Below are positions 40,360-49,906 of a stretch of 64,000 nt of DNA, in pieces. The notes under the pieces are model-generated. The model had not been told where the DNA came from and made no database searches. It saw only the letters and a program-made list of their open reading frames with translations. The position numbers were made by a program, and so were the translations under genes. The DNA comes from an uncultured Prevotellaceae bacterium (GTDB taxonomy: Bacteria > Bacteroidota > Bacteroidia > Bacteroidales > Bacteroidaceae). The first letter of the stretch is position 1. Every line of letters starts with the position of its first letter. The stretch covers positions 124,001-188,000 of the forward strand of contig OMWH01000001.1 of the NCBI GenBank assembly GCA_900314755.1, written 5' to 3'.

Positions 40360-41940
40360 TCAATATTGTGAGACTTCCACGTCACTGACACTGATGGAGC
40401 CACCGTAGTTGTTGATGCTCCAGCAGTTCTTCTGGATACCGTAGATACGCTGGGTGTAGGCGACATTGTCGTTGATATACATCACCAGCACGCTGTTGTC
40501 GGTATAGATGTCGATGTCATACGTGTTGTCAGCGGGACGTGCAAAGCCGTAACCGTCGATACCCTCGATGAAGCCTTTGCCGTTCTCACCCTCCTCCTCG
40601 AAGTTGATCTTGCGCCAGTCCTCACCCTCGGGGTTGACCACGATGGTGTAGTATTTCTCGGAGTCAGAGCCACGAACCACGGAGATGCCGAACTTATCCC
40701 AGTTGTTGCTGGTCTTGACGGTCATGGAGATGTGGTTGTGAGCACCCAGGCGGTTGAAGAGCACATAGGCACCGTCACCGGAAAGGGTACCGTTGTTATA
40801 GCCGTTACTGTCCATCACGGTGACAGGTTGCTCCTCGTCATATTTCTCAGCCATGGCAGGTACCTCACCTACGGTGAGTGTACCATCCGCATGCTGGATG
40901 ATCTTGTGGCAGACCAGTGCGCCAGCCCATGCGGGCTCACCGTCAGCACCCACGTTGATGTTCTTCTCGAAGACAGTGGAACCGACACGGTAGGGGCACC
41001 ATCCCCAGATGTAGCGGTCGGTACCGTTGGAGGCAGTCTTTCCGGCATAGAAGGCACGGCTGTCGAGCACACCCTCCTTGCCGTCCTGCGGCCAGTGGGC
41101 ACCCGGGTCGTTGAAGCATGCCTTCAGGTCGTCGTAACTCCTTGCCATCATATACTTCACCTTACGGCTCCAAGGGGCACGGTATGCCTCGCTGTAGACC
41201 AGATACCAGTAGTCACCCATCTTGAAGATGTCAGGACACTCACACATACGGTCCCAGATCATGGGGAACTGTCCTACGTGCTCCCAGTTCTTGAGGTCGG
41301 TGGACTTGAACTCGGCAAACTTCAGGTTGCTGGCGATGACCATGCGCCATGTGCCGTCGTCGACCTTGAACACCTGTGGGTCACGGAAGTCCTTGGCAGA
41401 GAAACCATAGTCGCTGCCCTTCAGCTGCCACTCCTCATCCTTCGTCCATGTCTTGAAGTCAGGAGAGGTGGCGCGCATCACTACCTCACGGTTGGGCAGC
41501 AGCACGTTATAGCCCGTATAATAGATGTAATAGAGCTGGTCGGACTCGTTATAGACAGCGCATCCCGTACCGAGGGAAGCATCCTGCAGTGCCGTGGAAG
41601 CCCCTACAGGCAGTACCTCACCGATCATGTCGTAGTTGGCACCGTCCTTAGTGCTGATACCCCAGAAGGGATGGTAGCAGGGACCGTTATTGTCGTACTC
41701 CTGCAGATAGAGCACTTTGAACTCGCCCGCCTTCTGGTCGTAGAACGGCATGGGGTCGCCACAGCGTCCGAGAGTGGGAGAGTAGTAGGTGAGGAAACCC
41801 TTCTCGTCAGCAGAGTTGAAGAAGGCGGTCGTTCCTGCCCAGTCCTTTTCAGGATCTGGTCCGAAGCTGTCCTCGCTGCATGCCGTCAGCACGATGGCTG
41901 ACAGCATGAGGGCGAATATTGAAAATATCTTTGTCTTCAT
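40360..41940 (-). CDS. GH32-like lipoprotein of the fructan locus
   Basis: 526 residues. The lipoprotein signal (LSAIVLTACSED, Cys 21) suggests surface anchoring. The propeller carries GDPMPFYDQ (~residue 61) where classical GH32 has NDPNG, keeping the Asp. FRDPQVFKVDDGTWRM (~residue 189) and MCECPDIFKMGDYWYLV (~residue 235) follow, so all three catalytic carboxylate positions are present. A C-terminal beta-sandwich is at ~370-526. In known levan loci a surface GH32 endo-enzyme occupies this position; endo-fructanase activity is inferred. It is 6 bases downstream of the DUF4960 gene. Confidence 0.85.
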   Translation of the reverse strand: MKTKIFSIFALMLSAIVLTACSEDSFGPDPEKDWAGTTAFFNSADEKGFLTYYSPTLGRCGDPMPFYDQKAGEFKVLYLQEYDNNGPCYHPFWGISTKDGANYDMIGEVLPVGASTALQDASLGTGCAVYNESDQLYYIYYTGYNVLLPNREVVMRATSPDFKTWTKDEEWQLKGSDYGFSAKDFRDPQVFKVDDGTWRMVIASNLKFAEFKSTDLKNWEHVGQFPMIWDRMCECPDIFKMGDYWYLVYSEAYRAPWSRKVKYMMARSYDDLKACFNDPGAHWPQDGKEGVLDSRAFYAGKTASNGTDRYIWGWCPYRVGSTVFEKNINVGADGEPAWAGALVCHKIIQHADGTLTVGEVPAMAEKYDEEQPVTVMDSNGYNNGTLSGDGAYVLFNRLGAHNHISMTVKTSNNWDKFGISVVRGSDSEKYYTIVVNPEGEDWRKINFEEEGENGKGFIEGIDGYGFARPADNTYDIDIYTDNSVLVMYINDNVAYTQRIYGIQKNCWSINNYGGSISVSDVEVSQY

Positions 41941-41946
41941 AATGGA

Positions 41947-43344
41947 TTATTTCGTTAAGTAATTGATAGCGTTCTTTGTCATGGTGGCTACGTTCTTGTG
42001 GAAGTTCTCCACATAGCCAGCCTCGAAGGTGTAAGAGTACCAGTCGTAGCAGCCGGAGCCGATACAGATGACACCACCCTTGCCGTCGTGGGCAGGATAC
42101 TCCCATGCGACGATGGCACCGTCACCGCCGACACCGAGGATGGTTCCGCCGGTGCGAGCCTCCCAAGCGGCATGGTCGGGGTAGTCTCCCCAGTCCGTAC
42201 CGATATGGTATTGGGCGGTAGAGTTGGTGATGTGGTAACCGGCATCGGTGGTGTAAACATGACCTGCCTGGTCGCCGGCAATAAGATCCTGGAACATAGC
42301 GTGACCCGTCTGACCGTCCCAGATACGGAACTCCCAAGGACCACCGCATAGCTCTGCCTTATCCTCATCCTGTCCCCAGCAGTTATTAGGTGTCGTCCAC
42401 TCGTCGTCACCGGTGACACCGATGAACGATGCGAGGTTGGTGGCGTAACGGGTGAGGAACAGGGCACCGCCGTTCTCGTAGAACTGACGAATCTCGTTCT
42501 TTGCCTCCAGAGCCTCCGGGGCGTTAGCAACGAACTGGTCGTGACCGTCGACACCGCCGTCCTTATGATAGTGCCACCACATGATCTTACACTCAGAGAG
42601 GTCGATGGTGCCGGCATGGAGGTCAGCGAACGACGCATAGAGCGTACCCTCCACATTACTCATCATCCATGTGCAGGCAGCCTTCGCCTCAGGATCGAGG
42701 TCGTCCATCGAGGAAGCGGCACCGATGAAGAGTGCCTTAGCCTTGTCGATGGCGATGACCGTTACGGTATATTCCGTCACAGCAGTATTGTTGGTCACGG
42801 TATAGGTGACAGGCTGTGAGAAGTCCTGTGCGATACCCGTTGCAGGGGTAATCGTCGCATTGTCGCTATAGACGATGGTAGGTACGATATTGGTGACATC
42901 GACAGAAGCAGGCACATAGATGGTAATCGTCTTGGCGTTCTGGTCGATGGTTCCCTGATAGATGTCATTGGCTACGAACTGGTAGATACGGGCCTCGTCA
43001 CGCAACACATTGATAGTCCAGTCGAGGACAACATCCCCATTGGTGACATGAAGCACCTTGGCAGCACTCATGTTAAGGGTCTGTCCCATGCTGATGTTAG
43101 CGGCAGCACCATTGGAGATGCTGAGTGTGGTGACCTTCATTGCCGAAGTGTCGTAAACCTCAGGAAGGCGTACGGTGATGGTCCGTGTAGTGAGGTCGAT
43201 AGTACCCTCGTAGCCGTCGAGTGCGAAAGCCTCCACCATGCAGTCGCCGCTGAGACGCAGGTCGCTGGTATGGTCATCGCTGCAGGCGGTAAAGCCCAGG
43301 ACGATGAGCAGTGCACCTATTATATTTAATATCTTCGTTTTCAT
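41947..43344 (-). CDS. Surface glycan-binding lipoprotein, DUF5018/DUF4960 type
   Basis: 465 residues with lipoprotein signal (LLIVLGFTACSDD). Two N-terminal Ig-like segments of the DUF5018 kind (residues ~30-200, with TIDLTTRTITVRLPE and TIDQNAKTITIYVPA) precede a DUF4960 domain with a flavodoxin/amidotransferase-like look (IMWWHYHKDGGVDGHDQF, ~260; GGALFLTRYATNLASF, ~295). In the characterised levan locus of Bacteroides thetaiotaomicron a DUF4960-type protein is the surface levan-binding protein next to SusD. The same role is proposed here from family and position. It lies 33 bases after susD. Confidence 0.85.
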   Translation of the reverse strand: MKTKILNIIGALLIVLGFTACSDDHTSDLRLSGDCMVEAFALDGYEGTIDLTTRTITVRLPEVYDTSAMKVTTLSISNGAAANISMGQTLNMSAAKVLHVTNGDVVLDWTINVLRDEARIYQFVANDIYQGTIDQNAKTITIYVPASVDVTNIVPTIVYSDNATITPATGIAQDFSQPVTYTVTNNTAVTEYTVTVIAIDKAKALFIGAASSMDDLDPEAKAACTWMMSNVEGTLYASFADLHAGTIDLSECKIMWWHYHKDGGVDGHDQFVANAPEALEAKNEIRQFYENGGALFLTRYATNLASFIGVTGDDEWTTPNNCWGQDEDKAELCGGPWEFRIWDGQTGHAMFQDLIAGDQAGHVYTTDAGYHITNSTAQYHIGTDWGDYPDHAAWEARTGGTILGVGGDGAIVAWEYPAHDGKGGVICIGSGCYDWYSYTFEAGYVENFHKNVATMTKNAINYLTK

Positions 43345-43376
43345 ATTTCTATAATCTTTAAACTATAAACATTCAA

Positions 43377-45104
43377 TTACCAGTTGCCAATATTCTGCGT
43401 ATAATGTCCGTTAGAGGCAGAGAGCTGCTGGAAGGGGATGGGCAGGTACTCGTTCTTGTTGGCTGTGAAATGTGCCTCACCATAGAAGGCGTTATTGTCG
43501 ATTTCCTCAGCATAGTACTTGTTGATAACGGTAGCGGCATCGCCCCAGCGTACGAGGTCGAAGAAACGCTCAGACTCCATGGCAAGTTCCAGACGGCGTT
43601 CCATCTTGACCATCCTGACGGCAGCGTCCTTCGTGTAAGAGCCCTTGTAATTAGCTACATACATCTTGACACCGTAGGCACTCTGATAGTTGGAGATCAT
43701 CTGGGTACTGCCGGCGGCACGGGTGCGGAGCTGGTTGACCAGGTTGACAGCCTGATCGGGTTGTCCCAGTTGTGCATACGCCTCAGCACGCATCAGCAGC
43801 ACGTCGGCATAGCGGAACACGATACGGTTCATGGAGCTTGCCCAGTAAGAGCCCTTGATGAGATACTCGCCAATGAGGGCGGGGTCTACGTTCTGCTTCA
43901 GTGTCACATAGTAGCCGTAGCCTCCGTTAGAACGGCTCCAGATACTGCTCTTGTCCATCATGTAGTTCTTGTTGAACATATAGGGAAGCCCTGGCATTCC
44001 CACGGTGAGGAACAGACGAGGGTCAGCGTTGTCAGCGGTCATGTCGTAGTCCTTCTGGTTGAACGTGTCAAACAGAGGCAGACCGTCATCACCAGTATGG
44101 AAGGCATTCACAAGGTTCTGTGAGGGTTTGTAGAAGTCGGTACCGCCATCGGTAGCCCCAGGGATATTGGGTGGAATCAGTCCATAGCTCCAGTTCAGGT
44201 TACCATAGGTGGAGCCGTCGTTGCGGGAATACTGGATAGCCCATATACTCTCGATGCCGTTCTCATACTGCTCCTCAGGACGGAAATTGTTATGGATGTC
44301 AGTCTCCAGTCCGTAGTTGCCATAGAGGGAGGGATTGGTGAACTCAATGACTTTCTCCAAGTCCTGCTGGTTGATAGAGGTCACCTGATGACTATTGGCA
44401 TCGTCCTGACGGTAAGCCTTGTAAAGATATACCTTGGCAAGGAAGGCGGCAGCGGCAGCCTTGGTGGGACGGCCTTTGTCAGACTGGGTGACAGGCAGTG
44501 TGTTATATGCCTCCATGAGGTCGTTGATGATCAGTTGCCATCCCTCGTCGTTCGTGTACTCGGTGTTGGAGAGCTCGTTATACTCCTGATAGCTCAGGTT
44601 CTCATTCACCACGAAGGGGATGTTCTTGAAAAGGCGTTTCAACAGGAAATGGGCATAGGCGCGCAGGAATTTCATCTCGGCAAGACGCTGGTTCTTCATC
44701 TGGTAGTCATCACCAGTGGTGTTGAGCAGTGCGATGGCACTGTTGACACGAGACAGGGAGTTATACAGACGTACCCAGATATCGTTGAGGTTCCAGTTGG
44801 TGGTGAGAATACCTTGCTCTACCTCCAGCTGGTGGAACACGTCACCGTCGCTGGTTCCCGAGCCCCCTTTGTAGGCATCGTCGGAACGCACGTCGAAGTT
44901 CCACATGGAGAAGGAAGAGTTGATGTCCTCGGCAGTGGTGAAGATAGCATAGGCAGACACCACCATCGCCTCGGCGTTCTCAGGGGTCTTTGCCTGCTCG
45001 TCGCTCAGCGTGCCCTGCGGGGTGTGCTCATCAAGGATTTTGTCGCAGGCAGTGAAAGTGCATGCCATGCTGATGGCACAGATGATATATAATAGCTTTT
45101 TCAT
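43377..45104 (-). CDS. SusD/RagB-family outer-membrane glycan-binding lipoprotein
   Basis: 575 residues from ATG 45104 (MKKLLYIICAISMACTFTACDK, Cys 20 lipobox). The fold is helical TPR-like, with FLRAYAHFLLKRLFKNIPFV near residue 155, KAAAAAFLAKVYLY near residue 210, and the conserved late block VLLMRAEAYAQLG and MERRLELAMESERFFDLVRWG. SusD proteins form a lid on SusC and capture oligosaccharides at the cell surface. It lies 13 bases downstream of susC and is followed by the DUF4960 gene. Confidence 0.95.
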   Translation of the reverse strand: MKKLLYIICAISMACTFTACDKILDEHTPQGTLSDEQAKTPENAEAMVVSAYAIFTTAEDINSSFSMWNFDVRSDDAYKGGSGTSDGDVFHQLEVEQGILTTNWNLNDIWVRLYNSLSRVNSAIALLNTTGDDYQMKNQRLAEMKFLRAYAHFLLKRLFKNIPFVVNENLSYQEYNELSNTEYTNDEGWQLIINDLMEAYNTLPVTQSDKGRPTKAAAAAFLAKVYLYKAYRQDDANSHQVTSINQQDLEKVIEFTNPSLYGNYGLETDIHNNFRPEEQYENGIESIWAIQYSRNDGSTYGNLNWSYGLIPPNIPGATDGGTDFYKPSQNLVNAFHTGDDGLPLFDTFNQKDYDMTADNADPRLFLTVGMPGLPYMFNKNYMMDKSSIWSRSNGGYGYYVTLKQNVDPALIGEYLIKGSYWASSMNRIVFRYADVLLMRAEAYAQLGQPDQAVNLVNQLRTRAAGSTQMISNYQSAYGVKMYVANYKGSYTKDAAVRMVKMERRLELAMESERFFDLVRWGDAATVINKYYAEEIDNNAFYGEAHFTANKNEYLPIPFQQLSASNGHYTQNIGNW

Positions 45105-45117
45105 GATTCGCTTTGAT

Positions 45118-48100
45118 TTAGAATGATACATTGAGACCAAACGTTACGTTGAGAGGAATAGGATAGCCGAAGTTGGCATTCTCAGGATCAACGCCCGTGA
45201 AGTTCTTGCTCTTGATGGTCAGCAGGTTCTGGGCGGAGAGATACATGCGAAGGCGTGAGAGGTGAATCTTCTCGCAAATGCTCTTGGGGAAGTTGTAACC
45301 CAACTGGATGGTACGTAACTTGGCATAGGAGCCGTTCTCCACGAAATAGGTGGACACACGCTTCTCATTATTATTATCCATCGTGCTGACAGCAGGGATG
45401 TTAGAGCCGGGATTGGCAGGGCTCCATGCGTCAAGCAGACGGCGTCCCTTGTTCAGGTTCGAGATGTTCAGACCACTCCAGAGGTCGGTCTCTTTCTTCA
45501 GGTCGCTGATCACATCAACACCTTGGGCACCCTGCCAGAACATGGTGAAGTCGAAGTCCTTATACTGTAGGTAGATGTTGAGACCCCATGTGAAGTCAGG
45601 TACTGGAGAATAGATCCAGTCCTGGTCTTTCTCGTTGATGACCCCGTCTTTGTTGAGGTCCTTCCAGCGGATGCGTCCCAGTCCGGCACCGTCCTGCTGT
45701 GCGTGGTTGTCGATCTCAGCCTGACTCTTGAAGATACCATCATATACATAACCCACCTGAGCACCCATAGGATGACCGATGACACTCTTCACACCATTGC
45801 CACCGAAAGTGCCGTTGGCTGCCAGTGTCTCTGGAATCTTCGTGATCTCATTACGATAGGTACCGATATTACCTGTCACATCGTATGAGAAATGACCGAT
45901 ATCACCACGATAGCCGAGGTTGAACTCAACACCCTTGTTAAGCATCTCACCGGCATTGATCCACTGGCTGGAGCCTTCACCCATCACACCGATACCCGGC
46001 ATGTAAACCAGGATGTCCTTGGTCTTTTTGTAATACCACTCGAAAGAGCCGTAGAGCGCATTACGGAAGAGACCGAAGTCAAGACCGAGGTTGGTCTGTG
46101 TGGTGGTCTCCCATTTCAGGTCGTCATTACCCAACTGGTTACGCTTGAAACCACTCGGCAACTGCTGACCACCGTTGGTTCCAGCGATGTCGTAACTGGT
46201 TCCGTAACTTTGTCCACCGAAGCCTGCCTCACCATAGTTACTCTCGAAGATGGTGTAACGGGCGATATTGTCTATCTCCTGGTTACCCGTCTGACCCCAA
46301 GAGGCACGGAGCTTCAGGTTGTCAATCCATGACACGTCCTTCAGGAACTTCTCCTGATTGATACGCCAACCGGCAGAGACAGAGGGGAATGTACCATAGC
46401 GGTGGTTCTTACCGAAACGGCTTGAACCGTCGTGACGGATGGTGAAAGATGCCATATACTTGTCATCGTAGGTGTAGTTCACCTTTCCGAAGAAAGATAC
46501 CAGGGTGAAACCACCGCCATTACCGTATGCCTCAGCCTCACCGACACCGGCGTTTGGCCACATATAGTCGGGATTCAGAATGGCATAGTCGTATTTCTTG
46601 CCACTGAACCATTTATCGTCCTCACGGTTGATCTCCATACCTACCATGGCATCACCGCGGTGCTTGCCAATCTCCAGGTTGTAGGTTGCAATGGCGTTCC
46701 ACATCCATTTGGTCCAGTGTTCCTGCTTGCCTTCCACACCATTAATGGGGTTTGCCACCGTACCCTCAGTGACAGGGTAGGTGAAGATGCGCTGCTCCTT
46801 CTGACTATAGTCAAGTCCGAAAGAAGAGCGGATATGGAAGTCTTTCAGGGGGTTGATGTCGATATAAGCGTCTCCGAACAAACGCCAGTAGGTATAGCGG
46901 TTGTCAGAATTACGGTCGAGGCGTGCCAGCGGGTTCTCACGGTCAGGATAGCCACCTACCGGACCGGCATAGTCACCGTTGGTCGTGCGGACGGGCAGTG
47001 AGGGGTTGAACTGCAACACGTTCTGGAGGAAACCGCCAGGAGCCTGTACCTCACTGGTACGGTTCAAGGTGAAGTGCTCACCAATGGTGATGACATCCAG
47101 ATCCTTTATCTTCAGCAACTTATACTCTGTGTTGATACGGGCAGAGATACGGCTGAAGTCGGACTGCTTGATGATACCCTTGTTGCCATAGTAACCGACG
47201 GAGAAGAAAGAGGAACTTCTCTCGGAACCGCTGCTCAGCGATACGTTATACTGCTGGATAAGACCCGTACGGGTGGTCTCCTTGAACCAATCGGTGTCGG
47301 CGGCGGGAGTGGTGCCTGCGACATCGAGGTATTTATTCATCGTGATACCGTTGAGGGTGGGAACACCCTGGGCATTATAGCCCCAGTCGTAACGATAACC
47401 TAAACCGTTCTGGTTGGGGTCGAGACCGTCGTTGACATATCCCTGCCACATGACCTTTCCGAACTCCTTGGCATTGAGCACTTCCATCTTATGGGCATAG
47501 GTCTGGACGGAGATGCTGGCATCGAAGTCAATCTTTATCTTACCTTCCTTACCCTTCTTGGTGGTGATGATGATGACACCATTGGCTGCACGGCTACCAT
47601 AGATAGAGGCAGAGGCGGCATCCTTCAATACCTGAATAGACTCAATGTCGTTACCATTCAACTCATGCATTCCAGCCTTCGTGGGGACACCATCGATGAT
47701 GTAAAGAGGATCGTTGTTGTTCAGGGTACCGATACCACGGATGCGGACAGTGGCAGAACCAGAGGGAGCACCGTCAGCAGAGATGTTCATGCCAGGGACA
47801 CGTCCCTGCATCGCCTTGATGGGGTTGTTCTCGTTCTGCTTGGCAAGCTCGCCAACACTGACAACAGAGACGGCACCCGTCAGGTCAGCCTTACGCTGGG
47901 TGGTATAACCCGTTACGACCACCTCGTTCAATGCCAGGGCATCGTCTTGCATGGTGACTTTCATGCCATCAGCAGCAGGCAACTCCTGGGTCTGAAGGCC
48001 GATGTAAGAGAAGGTCAGTGTCTTACCAGCAGCCACCTTCAACTTGAAGTTACCGTCGAAATCGGTAACAGTTCCGTTTGACGTTCCTTTCTCCATGACG

Positions 48101-48222
48101 GTGGCACCGATGACAGGCTCACCTGTGGCATCGACGACATTACCGCCAATCTCTTGCGCGTACATTATTGTACAAAGAAGCAAGGAGAAGAAACTCACAA
48201 TCAGTCTCTTTGTTTGTTTCAT
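45118..48222 (-). CDS. SusC/RagA-family TonB-dependent outer-membrane transporter
   Basis: 1034 residues from ATG 48222 (MKQTKRLIVSFFSLLLCTIMYAQ signal); the frame opens further upstream through the terminator/operator, so the shorter start is chosen. Order: carboxypeptidase-regulatory-like beta-sandwich (IGGNVVDATGEPVIGATV), TonB box region (ALNEVVVTGYTTQRK), plug (VRIRGIGTLNNNDPLYIIDGVP) and a 22-strand barrel ending in VTFGLNVSF. It imports oligosaccharides, here probably fructo-oligosaccharides, using TonB energy. It is first in the SusC-SusD-DUF4960-GH32-like-secreted protein operon. The -7 box is at 48261-48268. Confidence 0.96.
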   Translation of the reverse strand: MKQTKRLIVSFFSLLLCTIMYAQEIGGNVVDATGEPVIGATVMEKGTSNGTVTDFDGNFKLKVAAGKTLTFSYIGLQTQELPAADGMKVTMQDDALALNEVVVTGYTTQRKADLTGAVSVVSVGELAKQNENNPIKAMQGRVPGMNISADGAPSGSATVRIRGIGTLNNNDPLYIIDGVPTKAGMHELNGNDIESIQVLKDAASASIYGSRAANGVIIITTKKGKEGKIKIDFDASISVQTYAHKMEVLNAKEFGKVMWQGYVNDGLDPNQNGLGYRYDWGYNAQGVPTLNGITMNKYLDVAGTTPAADTDWFKETTRTGLIQQYNVSLSSGSERSSSFFSVGYYGNKGIIKQSDFSRISARINTEYKLLKIKDLDVITIGEHFTLNRTSEVQAPGGFLQNVLQFNPSLPVRTTNGDYAGPVGGYPDRENPLARLDRNSDNRYTYWRLFGDAYIDINPLKDFHIRSSFGLDYSQKEQRIFTYPVTEGTVANPINGVEGKQEHWTKWMWNAIATYNLEIGKHRGDAMVGMEINREDDKWFSGKKYDYAILNPDYMWPNAGVGEAEAYGNGGGFTLVSFFGKVNYTYDDKYMASFTIRHDGSSRFGKNHRYGTFPSVSAGWRINQEKFLKDVSWIDNLKLRASWGQTGNQEIDNIARYTIFESNYGEAGFGGQSYGTSYDIAGTNGGQQLPSGFKRNQLGNDDLKWETTTQTNLGLDFGLFRNALYGSFEWYYKKTKDILVYMPGIGVMGEGSSQWINAGEMLNKGVEFNLGYRGDIGHFSYDVTGNIGTYRNEITKIPETLAANGTFGGNGVKSVIGHPMGAQVGYVYDGIFKSQAEIDNHAQQDGAGLGRIRWKDLNKDGVINEKDQDWIYSPVPDFTWGLNIYLQYKDFDFTMFWQGAQGVDVISDLKKETDLWSGLNISNLNKGRRLLDAWSPANPGSNIPAVSTMDNNNEKRVSTYFVENGSYAKLRTIQLGYNFPKSICEKIHLSRLRMYLSAQNLLTIKSKNFTGVDPENANFGYPIPLNVTFGLNVSF

Positions 48223-48260
48223 TTGCTTGTTAATTTGGTTAGTACTATTGTTAACTGCTG

Positions 48261-48268
48261 CAAAAGTA
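48261..48268 (-). promoter_or_regulatory. -7 promoter element (TACTTTTG) of the susC operon
   Basis: TAnnTTTG box on the minus strand, 38 bases before ATG 48222, the same distance as at the GH32 promoter. Confidence 0.7.
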
Positions 48269-48308
48269 CTTCTATTTATAGACGGAGGATAAAACAGATG
48301 TTTCAAAG

Positions 48309-48344
48309 AACTAAAAAAATCGTTCAATGTAACATTTTTGTTAG
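48309..48344 (-). promoter_or_regulatory. Fructan-locus operator candidate, copy 2
   Basis: CGTTCAATGTAACATTTTTG at 48321, preceded by AACT and an A run, matches the block at 35893 (20 of 23) at an identical 60-base offset from the -7 box. It overlaps the terminator hairpin of the regulator gene. Confidence 0.7.
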
Positions 48345-48360
48345 TCATTGAACGATTTTT
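48313..48360 (-). terminator. Strong hairpin terminator of the fructan regulator gene
   Basis: AAAAATCGTTCAATG (48315-48329) is the exact reverse complement of 48346-48360, with an inner TAACA/TGTTA stem. On the minus strand it starts one base after the regulator stop and ends in a T run. It shares bases with the susC operator candidate. Confidence 0.85.
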
Positions 48361-48361
48361 A

Positions 48362-49885
48362 TTAGGATTTCCTCGTGTCACCGGGTAACATTCCGAACTC
48401 CTCCTTGAAACATTTGGTGAAGTAACTGGGTGCCGTGAAGCCTACCTGATAGGCTATCTCACTCACGGAGAGGTCGGTGGCCTGTAGCAGAATCTTACTG
48501 CGGTTGAGACGGCTCAGGCGGATGATGTCCACAGGAGTACGACCCGTCTGTGTCTTTACTTTGCGGTAAAGTTGCACACGGCTGACTCCCATCTGTGCTG
48601 CCAGATCCTCGACGCTGAAGTCACTGTTTGCCATCTGCTCCTGTACCTGCTGTCGCAGACGTTCCAGGAAACGGGCATCATTGTCTGCCTCTATCTGACC
48701 TTTCTCCTCTTGGGTGACCTCCGTCAGGACTGGAGTAGGAGTATTTTCCTCGGCAGGAACATTCACGACCATGGAGAAAGCCTGTCGCTCCAGTCGGTGC
48801 CGGCGGCGCATGTTCATAATGATGATAACGGCGCTGGCAGTGATGATCAGGATAATGACTGCCATGAGGATGGTGATGGCACGCTGGGTGCCGAGCTGTT
48901 GCAGGTAGGTGTCTGCTTTCTCATGCAACTGATCGAGGTATGCCGTCTGCCGCATGGTCTCCTCACTCTCCATCAAGAGCACATTGGCATTGTCACGAGT
49001 GACGAGTGCCGATTTCAGGAGGTTCTCTTTCTCGTATGGCTTGTCCTCAAGGATATTGATGGCGAGTTGGATGAGCTGGTCGCCATGGGTAGGATAGATA
49101 TAGCTGGCATCCAGCAGGGAGTCGCGGACCAGTTCGATGCCCCCACCTTTGCCCGGCAGACCGTCGATACCACAGAATTTGGTGGGATAGGTAATGCCTT
49201 TCTCTTTCATAGCTTTGCGGGCACCCATCGCCATGCGGTCGTTTTGTGCGAAAACGAAATCGATATGGCTGAGGTCACCTTGATAGTTTTTAACAGCCGT
49301 GTAGCCGCTCTCCTCTGTCCAGTCTCCTTGGAGAGTGCCTGTCAGTTGTATCTCCGGAAAACGGTTGACAGCCTGGACAAAACCGTTATGCCGCTCGATG
49401 GCAGGGGAAGAGTCTTTGAGTCCTTTGATCTCCAATATGCGGCCTTTTCCTTGAAGCTGATGTGCGATATACTCTCCCATGGTTTTTCCCATCTCATAGT
49501 TGTCGGCACTGATGAAAGCTGTGTATTTCTTGGAGTTGGTCTTACGCTCAAAGACAATGACTGGAATACCCTTGTCATAGGCACGGTCGATGGCAGGGGA
49601 GATGGTCTGTACCTGGTTAGGCGCTACAATCAGCAGATCGATATCTGTCTTAATAAGACTGTCAATCTGTTGCACCTGTCGCTCATCGCTATCGTAGGCA
49701 GAGGCGAAACGCACCTCTACGTTCCCTTGGATATAGGCTCCCATACGCAGCTCCGCATTCTGCTTGTCACGCCAGATATCAACGGAGCATTGGGAGATGC
49801 CGATGACATGCCTTGGTGGCTGTTGGCTACAACTGGTGATGACCAGTAGTAGGAGGGTGGTGAGGATTAGTTTAAAGTAATTCAT
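48362..49885 (-). CDS. Transmembrane regulator: periplasmic sugar-binding sensor plus AraC domain
   Basis: 507 residues. An N-terminal lipoprotein-like or anchor segment (LLLLVITSCSQQ) precedes a periplasmic-binding-protein type 1 fold (HVIGISQCSVDIWRDKQN, ~26; LLIVAPNQVQTISPAIDRAYDKGIPVI split around 85-110; DFVFAQNDRMAMGARKAM, ~210). A membrane helix (~340-360) follows, then a linker and an AraC-type double helix-turn-helix (~408-507, ending in VSEIAYQVGFTAPSYFTKCFK). In the Bacteroides levan locus the fructose-sensing regulator has the same sensor but also kinase and receiver domains; here they are missing, so sensing must reach the DNA-binding domain directly, as in SusR. It lies upstream of susC and 21 bases after lpxH. 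Confidence 0.88.
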   Translation of the reverse strand: MNYFKLILTTLLLLVITSCSQQPPRHVIGISQCSVDIWRDKQNAELRMGAYIQGNVEVRFASAYDSDERQVQQIDSLIKTDIDLLIVAPNQVQTISPAIDRAYDKGIPVIVFERKTNSKKYTAFISADNYEMGKTMGEYIAHQLQGKGRILEIKGLKDSSPAIERHNGFVQAVNRFPEIQLTGTLQGDWTEESGYTAVKNYQGDLSHIDFVFAQNDRMAMGARKAMKEKGITYPTKFCGIDGLPGKGGGIELVRDSLLDASYIYPTHGDQLIQLAINILEDKPYEKENLLKSALVTRDNANVLLMESEETMRQTAYLDQLHEKADTYLQQLGTQRAITILMAVIILIITASAVIIIMNMRRRHRLERQAFSMVVNVPAEENTPTPVLTEVTQEEKGQIEADNDARFLERLRQQVQEQMANSDFSVEDLAAQMGVSRVQLYRKVKTQTGRTPVDIIRLSRLNRSKILLQATDLSVSEIAYQVGFTAPSYFTKCFKEEFGMLPGDTRKS

Positions 49886-49906
49886 CGTTTTTGGGGTTAG
49901 GTATTC

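Noticed and set aside
40732..41901. 389-codon plus-strand frame opposite the GH32-like gene
   Set aside because: The minus strand carries clear GH32 motifs and a lipobox; the plus frame is a shadow.
48572..49849. 425-codon plus-strand frame opposite the fructan regulator
   Set aside because: The minus strand has a complete sensor-AraC architecture; the plus frame is a shadow.
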